Source of the DNA: Dehalococcoidia bacterium
Lineage (GTDB): Bacteria; Chloroflexota; Dehalococcoidia; Tepidiformales; Tepidiformaceae
Direction: 5' to 3'
NCBI GenBank assembly: GCA_009838385.1
Contig: VXRS01000104.1
Coordinates: 1,920-15,906, forward strand
Length of the DNA stretch: 13,987 nucleotides
Below, one piece after another: positions 1-6,862 of this stretch (its first letter is position 1; each line of letters begins with the position of its first letter). The notes beneath the pieces were generated by a model that was given only the letters and a program-made list of their open reading frames with translations, was not told where the DNA came from and searched no databases. The translations under genes and the position numbers were made by a program.

Positions 1-130
1 GGCTCGCGGGCAGCAGCTCCTCGTCCCAGAGCTTTCCGTAGAAGGCCGCGTACAGGTCGCGAAGCTCGGGCCGCAGGCCCAGCGCCGCATCGAACGGCGC
101 GCTTCCCTCTGCCCCTTCGAGCCAGGTCAT
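1..130 (-). CDS. Carboxymuconolactone decarboxylase-like protein, N-terminal part only
   Basis: This is the first 43 codons of a minus-strand gene cut by the left edge of the window. It begins with ATG at 130 and reads MTWLEGAEGSAPFDAALG, then LRPELRDLYAAFYGKLWD, then EELLPAS. The pattern of 'LRPEL', an aromatic stretch and 'LWDEELLPA' resembles the N-terminus of carboxymuconolactone decarboxylase/AhpD-type proteins, whose catalytic cysteine motif would lie beyond the edge. The Shine-Dalgarno is weak (GAG about 9 bases upstream). A TTG 12 codons further upstream in frame is a possible alternative start. It follows the 172-residue gene on the same strand after 48 bases and may be the last visible member of the dehydrogenase operon. 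The family call rests on a short sequence and is tentative. Confidence 0.5.
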   Translation of the reverse strand, partial: MTWLEGAEGSAPFDAALGLRPELRDLYAAFYGKLWDEELLPAS

Positions 131-178
131 GGGCGCATTCTCAGCCCGCGACCCCGCCCGCCGCAACGCCGTCCCGTG

Positions 179-697
179 TCAGGTAGCCGCGACCTGGGGG
201 ATTCGCACCCGCCCCAGCCGCTGCGCGACCTCGGTGATCCCCACCGCGAACGTCGCCGGGATCAGCTCGCCCCGCTCGATGGCCGCGACGAACATCGGCA
301 GGATCGTCAGCAGCACGCGGATGCGTACCGACTCGCGGGCGTGCCATTCCTCCGATACCCGCCCATCCGCCACCATCTCCTCGAGGTCCTTCGGCAGGTA
401 GACCCCGCCCCGGCGCGCGTACGCCATCGTGGCGACGACCGCCATCGCTCGTGGGTCGAGGTCGGTGCGATGGAAGCCGGCGCTCTGGCTGGCCGGAAAC
501 CGCTGGATCGCTCCCTGGACGTTCTGGTGCAGGGCCTCCGCCTCCACGGCCGCCCCTGCGATGGCGCCTTCCGGGTCCTCCAGCTCCGACGTCAGCAGTG
601 CGCCCCCCGCCAGCGCCTCCTCCGCCGCGGCCGTCACGTCCTCAATGCTGGCCCCCTCCGCGGAAAGGGACTTCAGGTGGTCGATCAGCGCGCCCAT
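179..697 (-). CDS. Unrecognised 172-residue helical protein
   Basis: I do not recognise this family. The ATG at 697 has a good GGAGG five bases upstream (plus-strand 703-707), and an in-frame TAA lies ten codons upstream, so the start is well fixed. The protein looks soluble and mostly helical: there is no signal peptide, and the one hydrophobic run near residues 127-139 (RVLLTILPMFVAAIE) is short and bordered by charged residues. The N-terminal half is rich in Ala and Glu; the C-terminal half has 'AYARRGGVYLPKDLEEMV' followed by 'EEWHARESVRIR'. It contains no cysteine. It starts 70 bases downstream of the lpd stop on the same strand with no clear terminator between, so it may be co-transcribed with the dehydrogenase genes. 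Real coding is supported by its RBS, its length and the tight fit between neighbours. Confidence 0.7.
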   Translation of the reverse strand: MGALIDHLKSLSAEGASIEDVTAAAEEALAGGALLTSELEDPEGAIAGAAVEAEALHQNVQGAIQRFPASQSAGFHRTDLDPRAMAVVATMAYARRGGVYLPKDLEEMVADGRVSEEWHARESVRIRVLLTILPMFVAAIERGELIPATFAVGITEVAQRLGRVRIPQVAAT

Positions 698-767
698 GAC
701 CGCCTCCGCGATCGCGTCCTGCCCTTACTGTACAGCCGCCAGAAGGCCCTCGGCGGCGCCAACAGGG

Positions 768-2165
768 CTAGACGTGCAGCACCCGGTCGTAGGCGTCGAG
801 CACCGACTCGTGCATCGCCTCCGAGATCGTCGGATGCGGGAACACGGTCTCCATCAGCTCCGCCTCGGTCGTCTCCAGGCCCATCGCGACGACGAACCCC
901 TGGATCATCTCCGTCACGTCCGGGCCCACCATGTGCGCCCCGAGAAGCTCGTCCGTGTCGGCGTCGAAGACCGTCTTCACCATGCCTCCGGTGTCGCCCA
1001 CGGCGATCGCCTTGCCGTTCCCGACCAGCGGGAACCGCCCCACGCGTACGTTGAAGCCAGCCTCCTGCGCTGCCGCTTCCGTCAGGCCCACGCTCGCGAC
1101 CTGCGGGTGGCAGTAAGTGCAGCCGGGGATGCGCCGCCGCTCCATCGGCCGCGCCGATGGCAGCCCCGCGATGCGCTCCACGCAGATCACGCCCTCGTGC
1201 ATCGCCTTGTGCGCCAGCAGCGGCGGTCCGGCCACGTCGCCGATGGCGTAGAGCCCCGGCTCGCCCGTCTCCAGCCACTCGTTCACGACGATCGCCCCGC
1301 GGTCGACGGTGGCGGCCGTCGCCTCGAGCCCGAGACCCTCGACGTTGCCGGTCACGCCGACCGCCAGAATCGCGCGGTCGAAGGTCGCCTCGACCGTGCC
1401 GTCCTCGGTCGCGATCGTGGCCGTCACGCTGTTGTCGCCCTTCTCAAGCGACTCCACCGTGGCGTTCGTGTGCATCGTGATGCCCTGCTTCTCGAACTCC
1501 TCGCGGGCGAAGGCCGAGATCTCCTCGTCCTCCACCGGCAGGATACGGGGCAGCACCTCCACCACCGTCACCTCCGCCCCGAGCGACCGGTAGAAGCTCG
1601 CGAACTCCACGCCGATCGCCCCCGACCCGATGACCAGCAGCGAGTCCGGCATCGTCGCCGGCACCATCGCTTCCTTGTACGTCCAGACCAGCTCGCCGTC
1701 GGGCTCCAGCCCCGGCAGCGAACGCGGCCGCGCGCCCGTCGCCACGATGATGTTGTCGGCGCCCAGCTCGGCCACTGTCTCGCCGTCCTTCTCGACGACG
1801 ATCCCGCCTCCGCCCGTGAGTCGCGCCGCCCCGTCGAACACCTCGATCTTGTGCTTCCGCATCAGGAACTTGACGCCGCTGTTGAGCTGGCGTGCCACCG
1901 ATCGCGAGCGGCTCACGACCTTGTCCAGGTCGAACGAAGCCTCCGCCGTGAGGCCGAAGCGCTCGGCATCCTGCATCTCGCGATAGAGGTCGGCGGTGTG
2001 CAGAAGCGTCTTGGTGGGAATGCAGCCCCAGTTCAGGCAGATGCCTCCCAGGTGCTCCCGCTCCACGAGCGCCGTCTCCAGCCCCAGTTGTGACGCGCGA
2101 ATCGCGGCTACGTAGCCGCCCGGGCCGCCTCCCACCACCACGACATCGAACGTTGTTTCCGCCAT
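768..2165 (-). CDS. lpdA: Dihydrolipoyl dehydrogenase (E3)
   Basis: A 465-residue flavoprotein that reoxidises the dihydrolipoyl group of E2 and passes electrons through FAD to NAD+. The FAD-binding GGGPGG is at residues 12-17. The redox-active disulfide is in GGICLNWGCIPTK, with Cys43 and Cys48. The NAD-binding GSGAIGVE lies mid-protein and the second FAD motif is AIGDVAG. The C-terminal dimer-interface HPTISE provides the catalytic His444 and Glu449. Length is normal for the family. The ATG at 2165 is chosen because MAETTFDVVVVGGG is the usual N-terminus and GGGAG-like GGGAGA lies about six bases upstream; a longer in-frame ORF to 2270 would run into acoC. It starts 11 bases after the acoC stop. 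The position in the operon shows it is the E3 of this complex, though it may also serve other 2-oxoacid complexes. Confidence 0.96.
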   Translation of the reverse strand: MAETTFDVVVVGGGPGGYVAAIRASQLGLETALVEREHLGGICLNWGCIPTKTLLHTADLYREMQDAERFGLTAEASFDLDKVVSRSRSVARQLNSGVKFLMRKHKIEVFDGAARLTGGGGIVVEKDGETVAELGADNIIVATGARPRSLPGLEPDGELVWTYKEAMVPATMPDSLLVIGSGAIGVEFASFYRSLGAEVTVVEVLPRILPVEDEEISAFAREEFEKQGITMHTNATVESLEKGDNSVTATIATEDGTVEATFDRAILAVGVTGNVEGLGLEATAATVDRGAIVVNEWLETGEPGLYAIGDVAGPPLLAHKAMHEGVICVERIAGLPSARPMERRRIPGCTYCHPQVASVGLTEAAAQEAGFNVRVGRFPLVGNGKAIAVGDTGGMVKTVFDADTDELLGAHMVGPDVTEMIQGFVVAMGLETTEAELMETVFPHPTISEAMHESVLDAYDRVLHV

Positions 2166-2176
2166 CGTGCTTCTCC

Positions 2177-3559
2177 CTAGACCAGCAGCCGGAACGGCGC
2201 TTCGAGGTAGTCGCGCACGGAGGCCAGGAACTGTGCCGCCGGCGCCCCGTCGAGCGCGCGGTGGTCCCACGTCAGGCTCAGCGTCATCGCCTTCTGCCGC
2301 ACGGGACGCTCACCCTCCCAGCCCACGTCGTCGCGCAGCCGGTTCACCCCCAGGATGCCCACCTCGGGCGGGTTGAGGATGGGCGTGAACGAGTCCACTC
2401 CGAACATGCCCAGCGTCGACACCGTAAACGTGCCGCCTGCCATGTCGTCGAGCCCGAGCTTCCCTTCGCGCGCCAGTCCCGCCAGCCGCGAGGACTCCAG
2501 CGCGATCTCTTTCAGCCCGAGTTGGTCGACGTGCCGCACGACCGGCACGACCAGGCCCTCGTCAAGCGCAACCGCCATGCCCACATGCACCTCGCCCCGC
2601 AGGTTCATCTCCGTGCCGAGGAACTGCGCGTTCATGCGCGGGTGATCGAGCAGCGCCTTGGCTGCTGCCTTCATCACGATGTCCGTGTAGGAGGGGCGCA
2701 CGCTGTCGCCCGCCCACTCCTCGATGAGCTGGCTGCGCAGCTTCACGCAGTCGTCCATGGCCACGTCCATGTCCATGGTCAGCTGCGCCGTCTCCTGCAG
2801 GCTCGCGTACATGCGCTCGGCGATGACCTTGCGCATGCCCCGCACCGCCATCACTTCGTCCTCGCGCGCCGCCGCCGGAGCAGCCGCTGCTGCGGGGGTA
2901 GCCGCGGGCGCGCCGCCCGCTGCCGCCGCCTCAACGTCTTCCTTCGTGATGCGCCCGCCGGGGCCGGTCCCTGTCACCGTCGACAGGTCGACGCCCAGCG
3001 CCTCCGCCCGCTTCCGCGCCAGCGGCGAGGCCGGCGCGGGGGCGCCCGCCGGAGCAGCTGCGGGTGCGGCTGCCGCCGCCTCGTGCGCGGTGCGCACGTC
3101 GTCTTCGGTCACGCGCCCGCGCGGACCGGTCGCCGTAACCGTGGCCAGGTCCACGCCGAGCTCCTTTGCCAGCCGCCGCGCGGCCGGCGAGGCCGGCACG
3201 CGCTCGCCCTCGGCTCGCGCCGGTGCGGCCGGAGCTGCGGCTGTCGCAGCTGCCGGCTCTGCTGCTGCGGGAGCGGCAGCCGGAGCGTCTCCCGCGCCCG
3301 GAAGGACATCGGGAATCTCCTCGCCTGCGGCGTAGATCCAGCCCACGACCGCTCCCGGATCGACGGTGGCCTCGGCCGGCACCAGGTGCCGCACGATGCC
3401 CGCGGCTTCCGCCTCGACCTCCATCTCGACCTTCTCGGTCTCGAGCCGGTAGAGATCCTCGCCGAGTTTCACCTCGCCGCCGTCGGGGATGTGCCACTCG
3501 GCTACGGTTCCCTCCGTCATCGTCATGCCGAGCTTCATCATGTAAATCTCGGTTGGCAT
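2177..3559 (-). CDS. acoC: Dihydrolipoyl acyltransferase E2 with tandem E3/E1-binding domains
   Basis: A 460-residue E2 core of a 2-oxoacid/acetoin dehydrogenase complex; it transfers the acyl group from E1 through lipoyl-lysine to CoA. Residues 1-80 are one lipoyl domain with the modified lysine at Lys43 (LETEKVEM). An Ala/Pro-rich linker leads to two peripheral-subunit-binding domains, residues 123-155 and 177-209, separated by a second Ala/Pro linker. After a third linker, residues 233-460 form the catalytic acetyltransferase domain, ending in WDHRALDGAPAAQF with catalytic His433 and Asp437. Most bacterial E2s have one binding domain; two are unusual. The ATG at 3559 sits one base after the acoX TGA (TGAGATG), with GGGGGA upstream, so translation is probably coupled. 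The name acoC rests on the acoX neighbour; a pyruvate or branched-chain role cannot be excluded. Confidence 0.9.
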   Translation of the reverse strand: MPTEIYMMKLGMTMTEGTVAEWHIPDGGEVKLGEDLYRLETEKVEMEVEAEAAGIVRHLVPAEATVDPGAVVGWIYAAGEEIPDVLPGAGDAPAAAPAAAEPAAATAAAPAAPARAEGERVPASPAARRLAKELGVDLATVTATGPRGRVTEDDVRTAHEAAAAAPAAAPAGAPAPASPLARKRAEALGVDLSTVTGTGPGGRITKEDVEAAAAGGAPAATPAAAAAPAAAREDEVMAVRGMRKVIAERMYASLQETAQLTMDMDVAMDDCVKLRSQLIEEWAGDSVRPSYTDIVMKAAAKALLDHPRMNAQFLGTEMNLRGEVHVGMAVALDEGLVVPVVRHVDQLGLKEIALESSRLAGLAREGKLGLDDMAGGTFTVSTLGMFGVDSFTPILNPPEVGILGVNRLRDDVGWEGERPVRQKAMTLSLTWDHRALDGAPAAQFLASVRDYLEAPFRLLV

Positions 3560-3560
3560 C

Positions 3561-4607
3561 TCATCCCCCGTCCTGTTGGAGTTGCTGTTCCTCTGGCGAG
3601 CCACCGGCCGCCTCGTCGTTGCGATACAAACCCACGCACGCTGCGTACTCCAGCGTCGCGTGGACGTCGATGACCCAGGGACCATCCCGGGCTACTCGGA
3701 GTGTAGCCGCTTGCCCCGGTTTCAACACACGCTCACGTTCGCCGTCGAACGCGAGCACCCCTGGTCCCCTCACGGTGACCGGTTCTCCGAGCGGGAGCCG
3801 GGTGTGTGAACGCACGGCGATGGGCTCGTAAAGCCCGGGCGCGATCGGCGCGAGCAGGGACACGCCCCCCTCGCCCGGCCCCAACCGCAGGTGCAACGCC
3901 TCGTCCTCGTCCGGAGTCAACGGTGCCAGCAGGCCCCCGATGGAGGTGATCCCCACAGCGGACGGCTCCGCCCGCGTGACGACCGCCTCCCGCAGGCGCT
4001 CCCCGCCCCAAATCGCACGCGATCCCACGAACCGGTCCGCCGCCAGCACGGCGTCCACGAGGGCGATGTCGTCTCGTTCGCCCTCGATCTCGACGTGTAC
4101 GGCCTTCACCTGCCGCGCGACTCGCTCCAGCGGAACCTGGCCGCTCGCCACCAGCCCCGCCGCCGAACCCGCCACCGTCGCCTCCACCATCGTCGGGAAG
4201 ACGTTGTTGGTGCCCGTCGAGACGGGCACGATCGGTGCGTCGGGCCAGCCGAGTGCGAAGGCCCGGTTCGTGCCGTCGCCCCCGAGCGTGATGACCGCGC
4301 CGCAGCCCTCCGCCCGCAACGACTCCGCTGCCCGGATGGTGTCGAGCGTGCTCGCCGTGTGCGTCGCCTCGACGGCGACGAAGGTGGCCTCGGCGCCGAA
4401 CTCCTCGGCCGCCGCCGCCGTAATGCCGTGCGTGTCGGGCATGTACCGGAAATCGCGCACACCACTCGCGAGCGCGCCCACGATGGCGCGCCGCACGATC
4501 GCGCGCTTCTCCTGGTTGTCGAAGACCGACGCGCGCGCAACGAGGCGGCGGATGTCCTTCCCCGAAGCGGGGTTCGCGGCGATCCCGAGCGGGAGTGAGC
4601 TGGTCAG
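3561..4607 (-). CDS. acoX: AcoX, NAD-kinase-like protein of acetoin operons; CTG start
   Basis: AcoX-family protein of the ATP-NAD kinase superfamily, found in acetoin dehydrogenase operons; its biochemical role is not settled. The nucleotide-binding GGDGTNR is at residues 109-115, followed by PVSTGTNNVFP. The family-typical N-terminus (GIAANPASGKDIRRLV, then ASVFDNQEKRAIVRR) is encoded upstream of the first conventional start, the GTG at 4496, which would remove 37 conserved residues. The only plausible start in the preceding stretch is CTG at 4607-4605, giving 348 residues, close to family length. This CTG lies one codon after the acoB TAG and in the same frame (TAG GCC CTG), with no good Shine-Dalgarno, so reinitiation after acoB is likely. 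The gene ends one base before acoC. The family call is firm; the start is inferred from conserved N-terminal residues. Confidence 0.88.
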   Translation of the reverse strand: MTSSLPLGIAANPASGKDIRRLVARASVFDNQEKRAIVRRAIVGALASGVRDFRYMPDTHGITAAAAEEFGAEATFVAVEATHTASTLDTIRAAESLRAEGCGAVITLGGDGTNRAFALGWPDAPIVPVSTGTNNVFPTMVEATVAGSAAGLVASGQVPLERVARQVKAVHVEIEGERDDIALVDAVLAADRFVGSRAIWGGERLREAVVTRAEPSAVGITSIGGLLAPLTPDEDEALHLRLGPGEGGVSLLAPIAPGLYEPIAVRSHTRLPLGEPVTVRGPGVLAFDGERERVLKPGQAATLRVARDGPWVIDVHATLEYAACVGLYRNDEAAGGSPEEQQLQQDGG

Positions 4608-4610
4608 GGC

Positions 4611-5615
4611 CTAGCCCAGCCCGAGGATGCTTCGCGCCTCGGCCGCAATGCGCTCGGCGTTGGGCACGTACGTCTGCTCCAGCACCGGGCTGAACGGAAC
4701 CGGCGAGAACGGCGCCGCCACGCGGCCCACGGGCGCGTCGAGGTGGTCGAATGCCAGCTCCGCGATCTGGGCCGCGATCTCCGCGCCCACGCCGCCAAAG
4801 CGGACCGCCTCGTGCACCACGAGCGCGTTATGCGTCTTCGAGACCGAATCGATGATCGTGTCCGTATCCAGCGGCTGCAGCCACAGCGGGTCGATCACTT
4901 CGGCGCTCACGCCCTCGCCCTCGAGGATGTCGGCTGCCTTCGTGGCCTCGTGGATCATGCGGCCGTGGGCCACGATCGTGAGCCCGTCGCCTTCGCGCCG
5001 CACTACCGCCTTGCCGATGGGGAGATCGTAGGGCTCCTCCGGTACCTCGCCCGGAAGCGCCATCAGGCCCTTGCACATCACGACGAACACGGGGTTCGGC
5101 TCGCGCGCGGCGGTGATGATCGCGCCCTTCACGTCGTACGCCGTCGCCGGCATCACGACCTTCAGGCCCGGCGTGTGGCAGAGCCACGCCTCCAGGCTCT
5201 GGGAGTGCTGCGCCGCCAGGTTCATGCCCGCGCCCGACATTGTCAGGACGGTCACCGGCAGCGTTGCCTTGCCGCCGAACATGTACCGCATCTTCGCGAG
5301 CTGGTTGACGATCTCGTCCATGCACTCCCCGATGAAGTCCATGAACATAATGTCGACGATTGGCTTGAGGCCCGTGGCCCCGGCCCCCACCGCCAGCCCG
5401 ATGATGCCGGACTCGCTGATGGGCGTGTCGATCACCCGGTCCGGCCCGAACTCGTCGAGTAGGCCGCGGTAGATGCCGAACACGCTGCCGGCGCCGGCGA
5501 CGTCCTCGCCGGCCATGAACGCCAGCGGTTCCTCCTGGAGCGCCTGGCGGACGCCCTCCGTGATCGCGAGGGTGTAAACGAGTTGCCGCCCGGCGGGCGC
5601 TTCTGCTGCGGTCAT
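4611..5615 (-). CDS. acoB: E1 beta subunit of acetoin/2-oxoacid dehydrogenase
   Basis: A 334-residue beta subunit of the thiamine diphosphate-dependent E1 heterotetramer. Diagnostic stretches are GEDVAGAGSVFG (residues 37-47), DTPISESGIIG with the conserved catalytic glutamate Glu68, and then FMDFIGECMDEIVNQLAKM, a family-typical helix. The C-terminal transketolase domain carries DPLWLQPLDTDTI. Start ATG 5615 has AGGAG seven bases upstream, the SD overlapping the acoA stop (AGTTAGGAG). It begins ten bases after acoA and ends three bases before the proposed acoX start. Length is normal for the family. It should form an alpha2-beta2 enzyme with AcoA that decarboxylates or cleaves its substrate and passes the acyl group to AcoC. 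Confidence 0.93.
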   Translation of the reverse strand: MTAAEAPAGRQLVYTLAITEGVRQALQEEPLAFMAGEDVAGAGSVFGIYRGLLDEFGPDRVIDTPISESGIIGLAVGAGATGLKPIVDIMFMDFIGECMDEIVNQLAKMRYMFGGKATLPVTVLTMSGAGMNLAAQHSQSLEAWLCHTPGLKVVMPATAYDVKGAIITAAREPNPVFVVMCKGLMALPGEVPEEPYDLPIGKAVVRREGDGLTIVAHGRMIHEATKAADILEGEGVSAEVIDPLWLQPLDTDTIIDSVSKTHNALVVHEAVRFGGVGAEIAAQIAELAFDHLDAPVGRVAAPFSPVPFSPVLEQTYVPNAERIAAEARSILGLG

Positions 5616-5625
5616 TGGTTCGCTC

Positions 5626-6645
5626 CTAACTCGCCGCCGTGGGCGTGTAGACGTCGTTGAGCAGGTCCGCCGGATCCGGCAGCGGGCTGTTCTCGGCGAA
5701 TTCGATCGATTCCGTGATGTCGGCCATCACCGCGTCGTGCACCGCCTGGATCTCTTCCTCGGTCATGACGCCCATCTCGACGAGCCGCTTCTCGTGCTGC
5801 TCGATCGGGTCGCGCTTCTTCCACTCCTCGAGTTCCTCGTCGGTGCGGTAGTTCAGGCCGATGCCGCGCAGGCCGACGTGGTCGACATAGCGGTACGTCT
5901 TGCACTCAACCAGCGTGGGACCGCCGCCCGAGCGCGCTCGCTCGATCGCCTCGCCCGCGGCCTCCCAGACCGCGACCGCGTCCATGCCGTCGCAAATGAC
6001 GCCCGGCATGCCGTAGCCGGCCGCACGGTCCGCGATGTCGCTGATCGCCTGGTGGTCTTCCTGGCGGGTGAACTCGCCGAAGCCGTTGTTCTCGCAGATG
6101 AACACCACCGGCAGCTTCCAGATGGCCGCCATGTTGGCCGCTTCGTGGAACGCGCCCTCGTTCGTCGCGCCGTCGCCGAAGAAGGGGACGGCCACGTTCA
6201 TGGAGTCGCGCCCTTCGATGCGGGCGAGGTACTTGTTCGAGAAGGCGGCGCCCACGGCGATCGGCGGCCCTGCCGCCACGATGCCGTTCGCGCCGAGCAT
6301 GCCCGCATCCACGTTCGAGATGTGCATGCTGCCGCCGCGGCCCTTGTTGTAGCCGGTCTCCCGGCCGTACAGCTCCGCGTACATCTTCTTGAACTCGCCG
6401 CCCTTGGCCACCAGGTGTCCGTGGCCGCGATGCGTGCTCGTGATCTGGTCCTGGTCGCTGAGGTGCACCATCACACCCGAAGCGACTGCTTCCTCGCCGA
6501 TGTACAGGTGCAGCGCCCCCGGCGACTTGCCCTGTTCCATCAGCTTGCCCGCCTCTTCCTCGAAGTGGCGAATTCGCACCATCCGGAAGTGCAGGTCCTT
6601 CAGGACCTCTTCGCTTGGTTCCATTGCCTGGCTGCTGTTGGCCAC
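5626..6645 (-). CDS. acoA: E1 alpha subunit of acetoin/2-oxoacid dehydrogenase; GTG start
   Basis: A 339-residue alpha subunit of the thiamine diphosphate-dependent E1 component. The thiamine/Mg motif begins GDGATNEGAFHEAANM (Gly157-Asp158-Gly159) and ends in CENNG (Asn186-Asn187). Also typical are the THRGHGH loop at 71-77 and KGRGGSMHI at 101-109. The GTG at 6645 is preferred because GGAGG lies five bases upstream (GGAGGATGCCGTG). An ATG at 6624 (MEPSEEVL) has a poorer site, and the ATG at 6726 would add residues without family resemblance. The loop at residues 251-266 (YRYVDHVGLRGIGLNY) departs from the GHxEGDPxxYR pattern usual in AcoA, so the substrate could differ. It is the first gene of the operon and is divergent from the SDR gene. 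Family is certain; acetoin specificity is inferred mainly from acoX. Confidence 0.9.
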   Translation of the reverse strand: MANSSQAMEPSEEVLKDLHFRMVRIRHFEEEAGKLMEQGKSPGALHLYIGEEAVASGVMVHLSDQDQITSTHRGHGHLVAKGGEFKKMYAELYGRETGYNKGRGGSMHISNVDAGMLGANGIVAAGPPIAVGAAFSNKYLARIEGRDSMNVAVPFFGDGATNEGAFHEAANMAAIWKLPVVFICENNGFGEFTRQEDHQAISDIADRAAGYGMPGVICDGMDAVAVWEAAGEAIERARSGGGPTLVECKTYRYVDHVGLRGIGLNYRTDEELEEWKKRDPIEQHEKRLVEMGVMTEEEIQAVHDAVMADITESIEFAENSPLPDPADLLNDVYTPTAAS

Positions 6646-6703
6646 GGCATCCTCCGTGCACAGTGGGATAGGGACGCCGTCGCGGGCGTCCGAGCGCCCG
6701 AGC

Positions 6704-6731
6704 ATCGTACAGGACCACTCCCACACGACAA
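6704..6731 (-). promoter_or_regulatory. Candidate promoter of the aco operon
   Basis: On the minus strand TTGTCG (plus 6726-6731) is followed after 16 bases by TACGAT (plus 6704-6709). Each box matches 4 of 6 consensus sigma-70 positions. It would give a leader of roughly 50 bases before the acoA GTG, and would place the large palindrome at 6766-6797 about 70-100 bases upstream of the transcription start. The match is modest for a GC-rich genome; I saw no sigma-54 -24/-12 element, although acetoin operons often use one. Confidence 0.25.
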
Positions 6732-6765
6732 AGGCGCGGGGCCCCTGCCCGCCTGCACTTTCGTA

Positions 6766-6797
6766 GCAGTGCGCGACTCTCTAGAATCGCGCACTGC
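6766..6797. promoter_or_regulatory. Near-perfect 32-base palindrome, candidate operator
   Basis: The left arm GCAGTGCGCGA (6766-6776) and right arm TCGCGCACTGC (6787-6797) are exact reverse complements. Inside, TCT (6778-6780) pairs with AGA (6783-6785) across a single C/A mismatch. The whole element lies between the divergent starts of acoA and the SDR gene, where a dimeric regulator could control both. A TAGAAT hexamer (6782-6787; 5 of 6 matches to a -10 box on the plus strand) sits inside it. That would be consistent with an operator overlapping the SDR promoter, but its -35 (TTTCGT at 6759) is poor. A terminator is unlikely because no gene ends here. Confidence 0.55.
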
Positions 6798-6862
6798 CAA
6801 ACAGGCGGCCGCGGCCCTGGATCCGCCCGGTCGCACCCAATAACTAGGGAGGTTCCCACACC

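Noticed and set aside
728..735. The palindrome CTGTACAG between lpd and the 172-residue gene.
   Set aside because: Eight bases is short and there is no accompanying promoter; chance is a sufficient explanation.
429..3673. Long plus-strand open frames (about 550 and 530 codons) across lpd and acoC.
   Set aside because: They run opposite to well-recognised genes, are rich in Arg and His as expected of complements of GC-rich codons, and lack plausible ribosome-binding sites.
4497..4607. A truncated acoX starting at the GTG at 4496.
   Set aside because: This start would discard 37 residues that match the conserved AcoX N-terminus, so the frame clearly codes upstream of it.
6646..6862. A sigma-54 promoter, as expected for AcoR-controlled acetoin operons.
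   Set aside because: I looked for GG-N10-GC with the TGGCAC/TTGC context on both strands and found no acceptable match; the nearest, TGGCAG in the palindrome, lacks the -12 GC.
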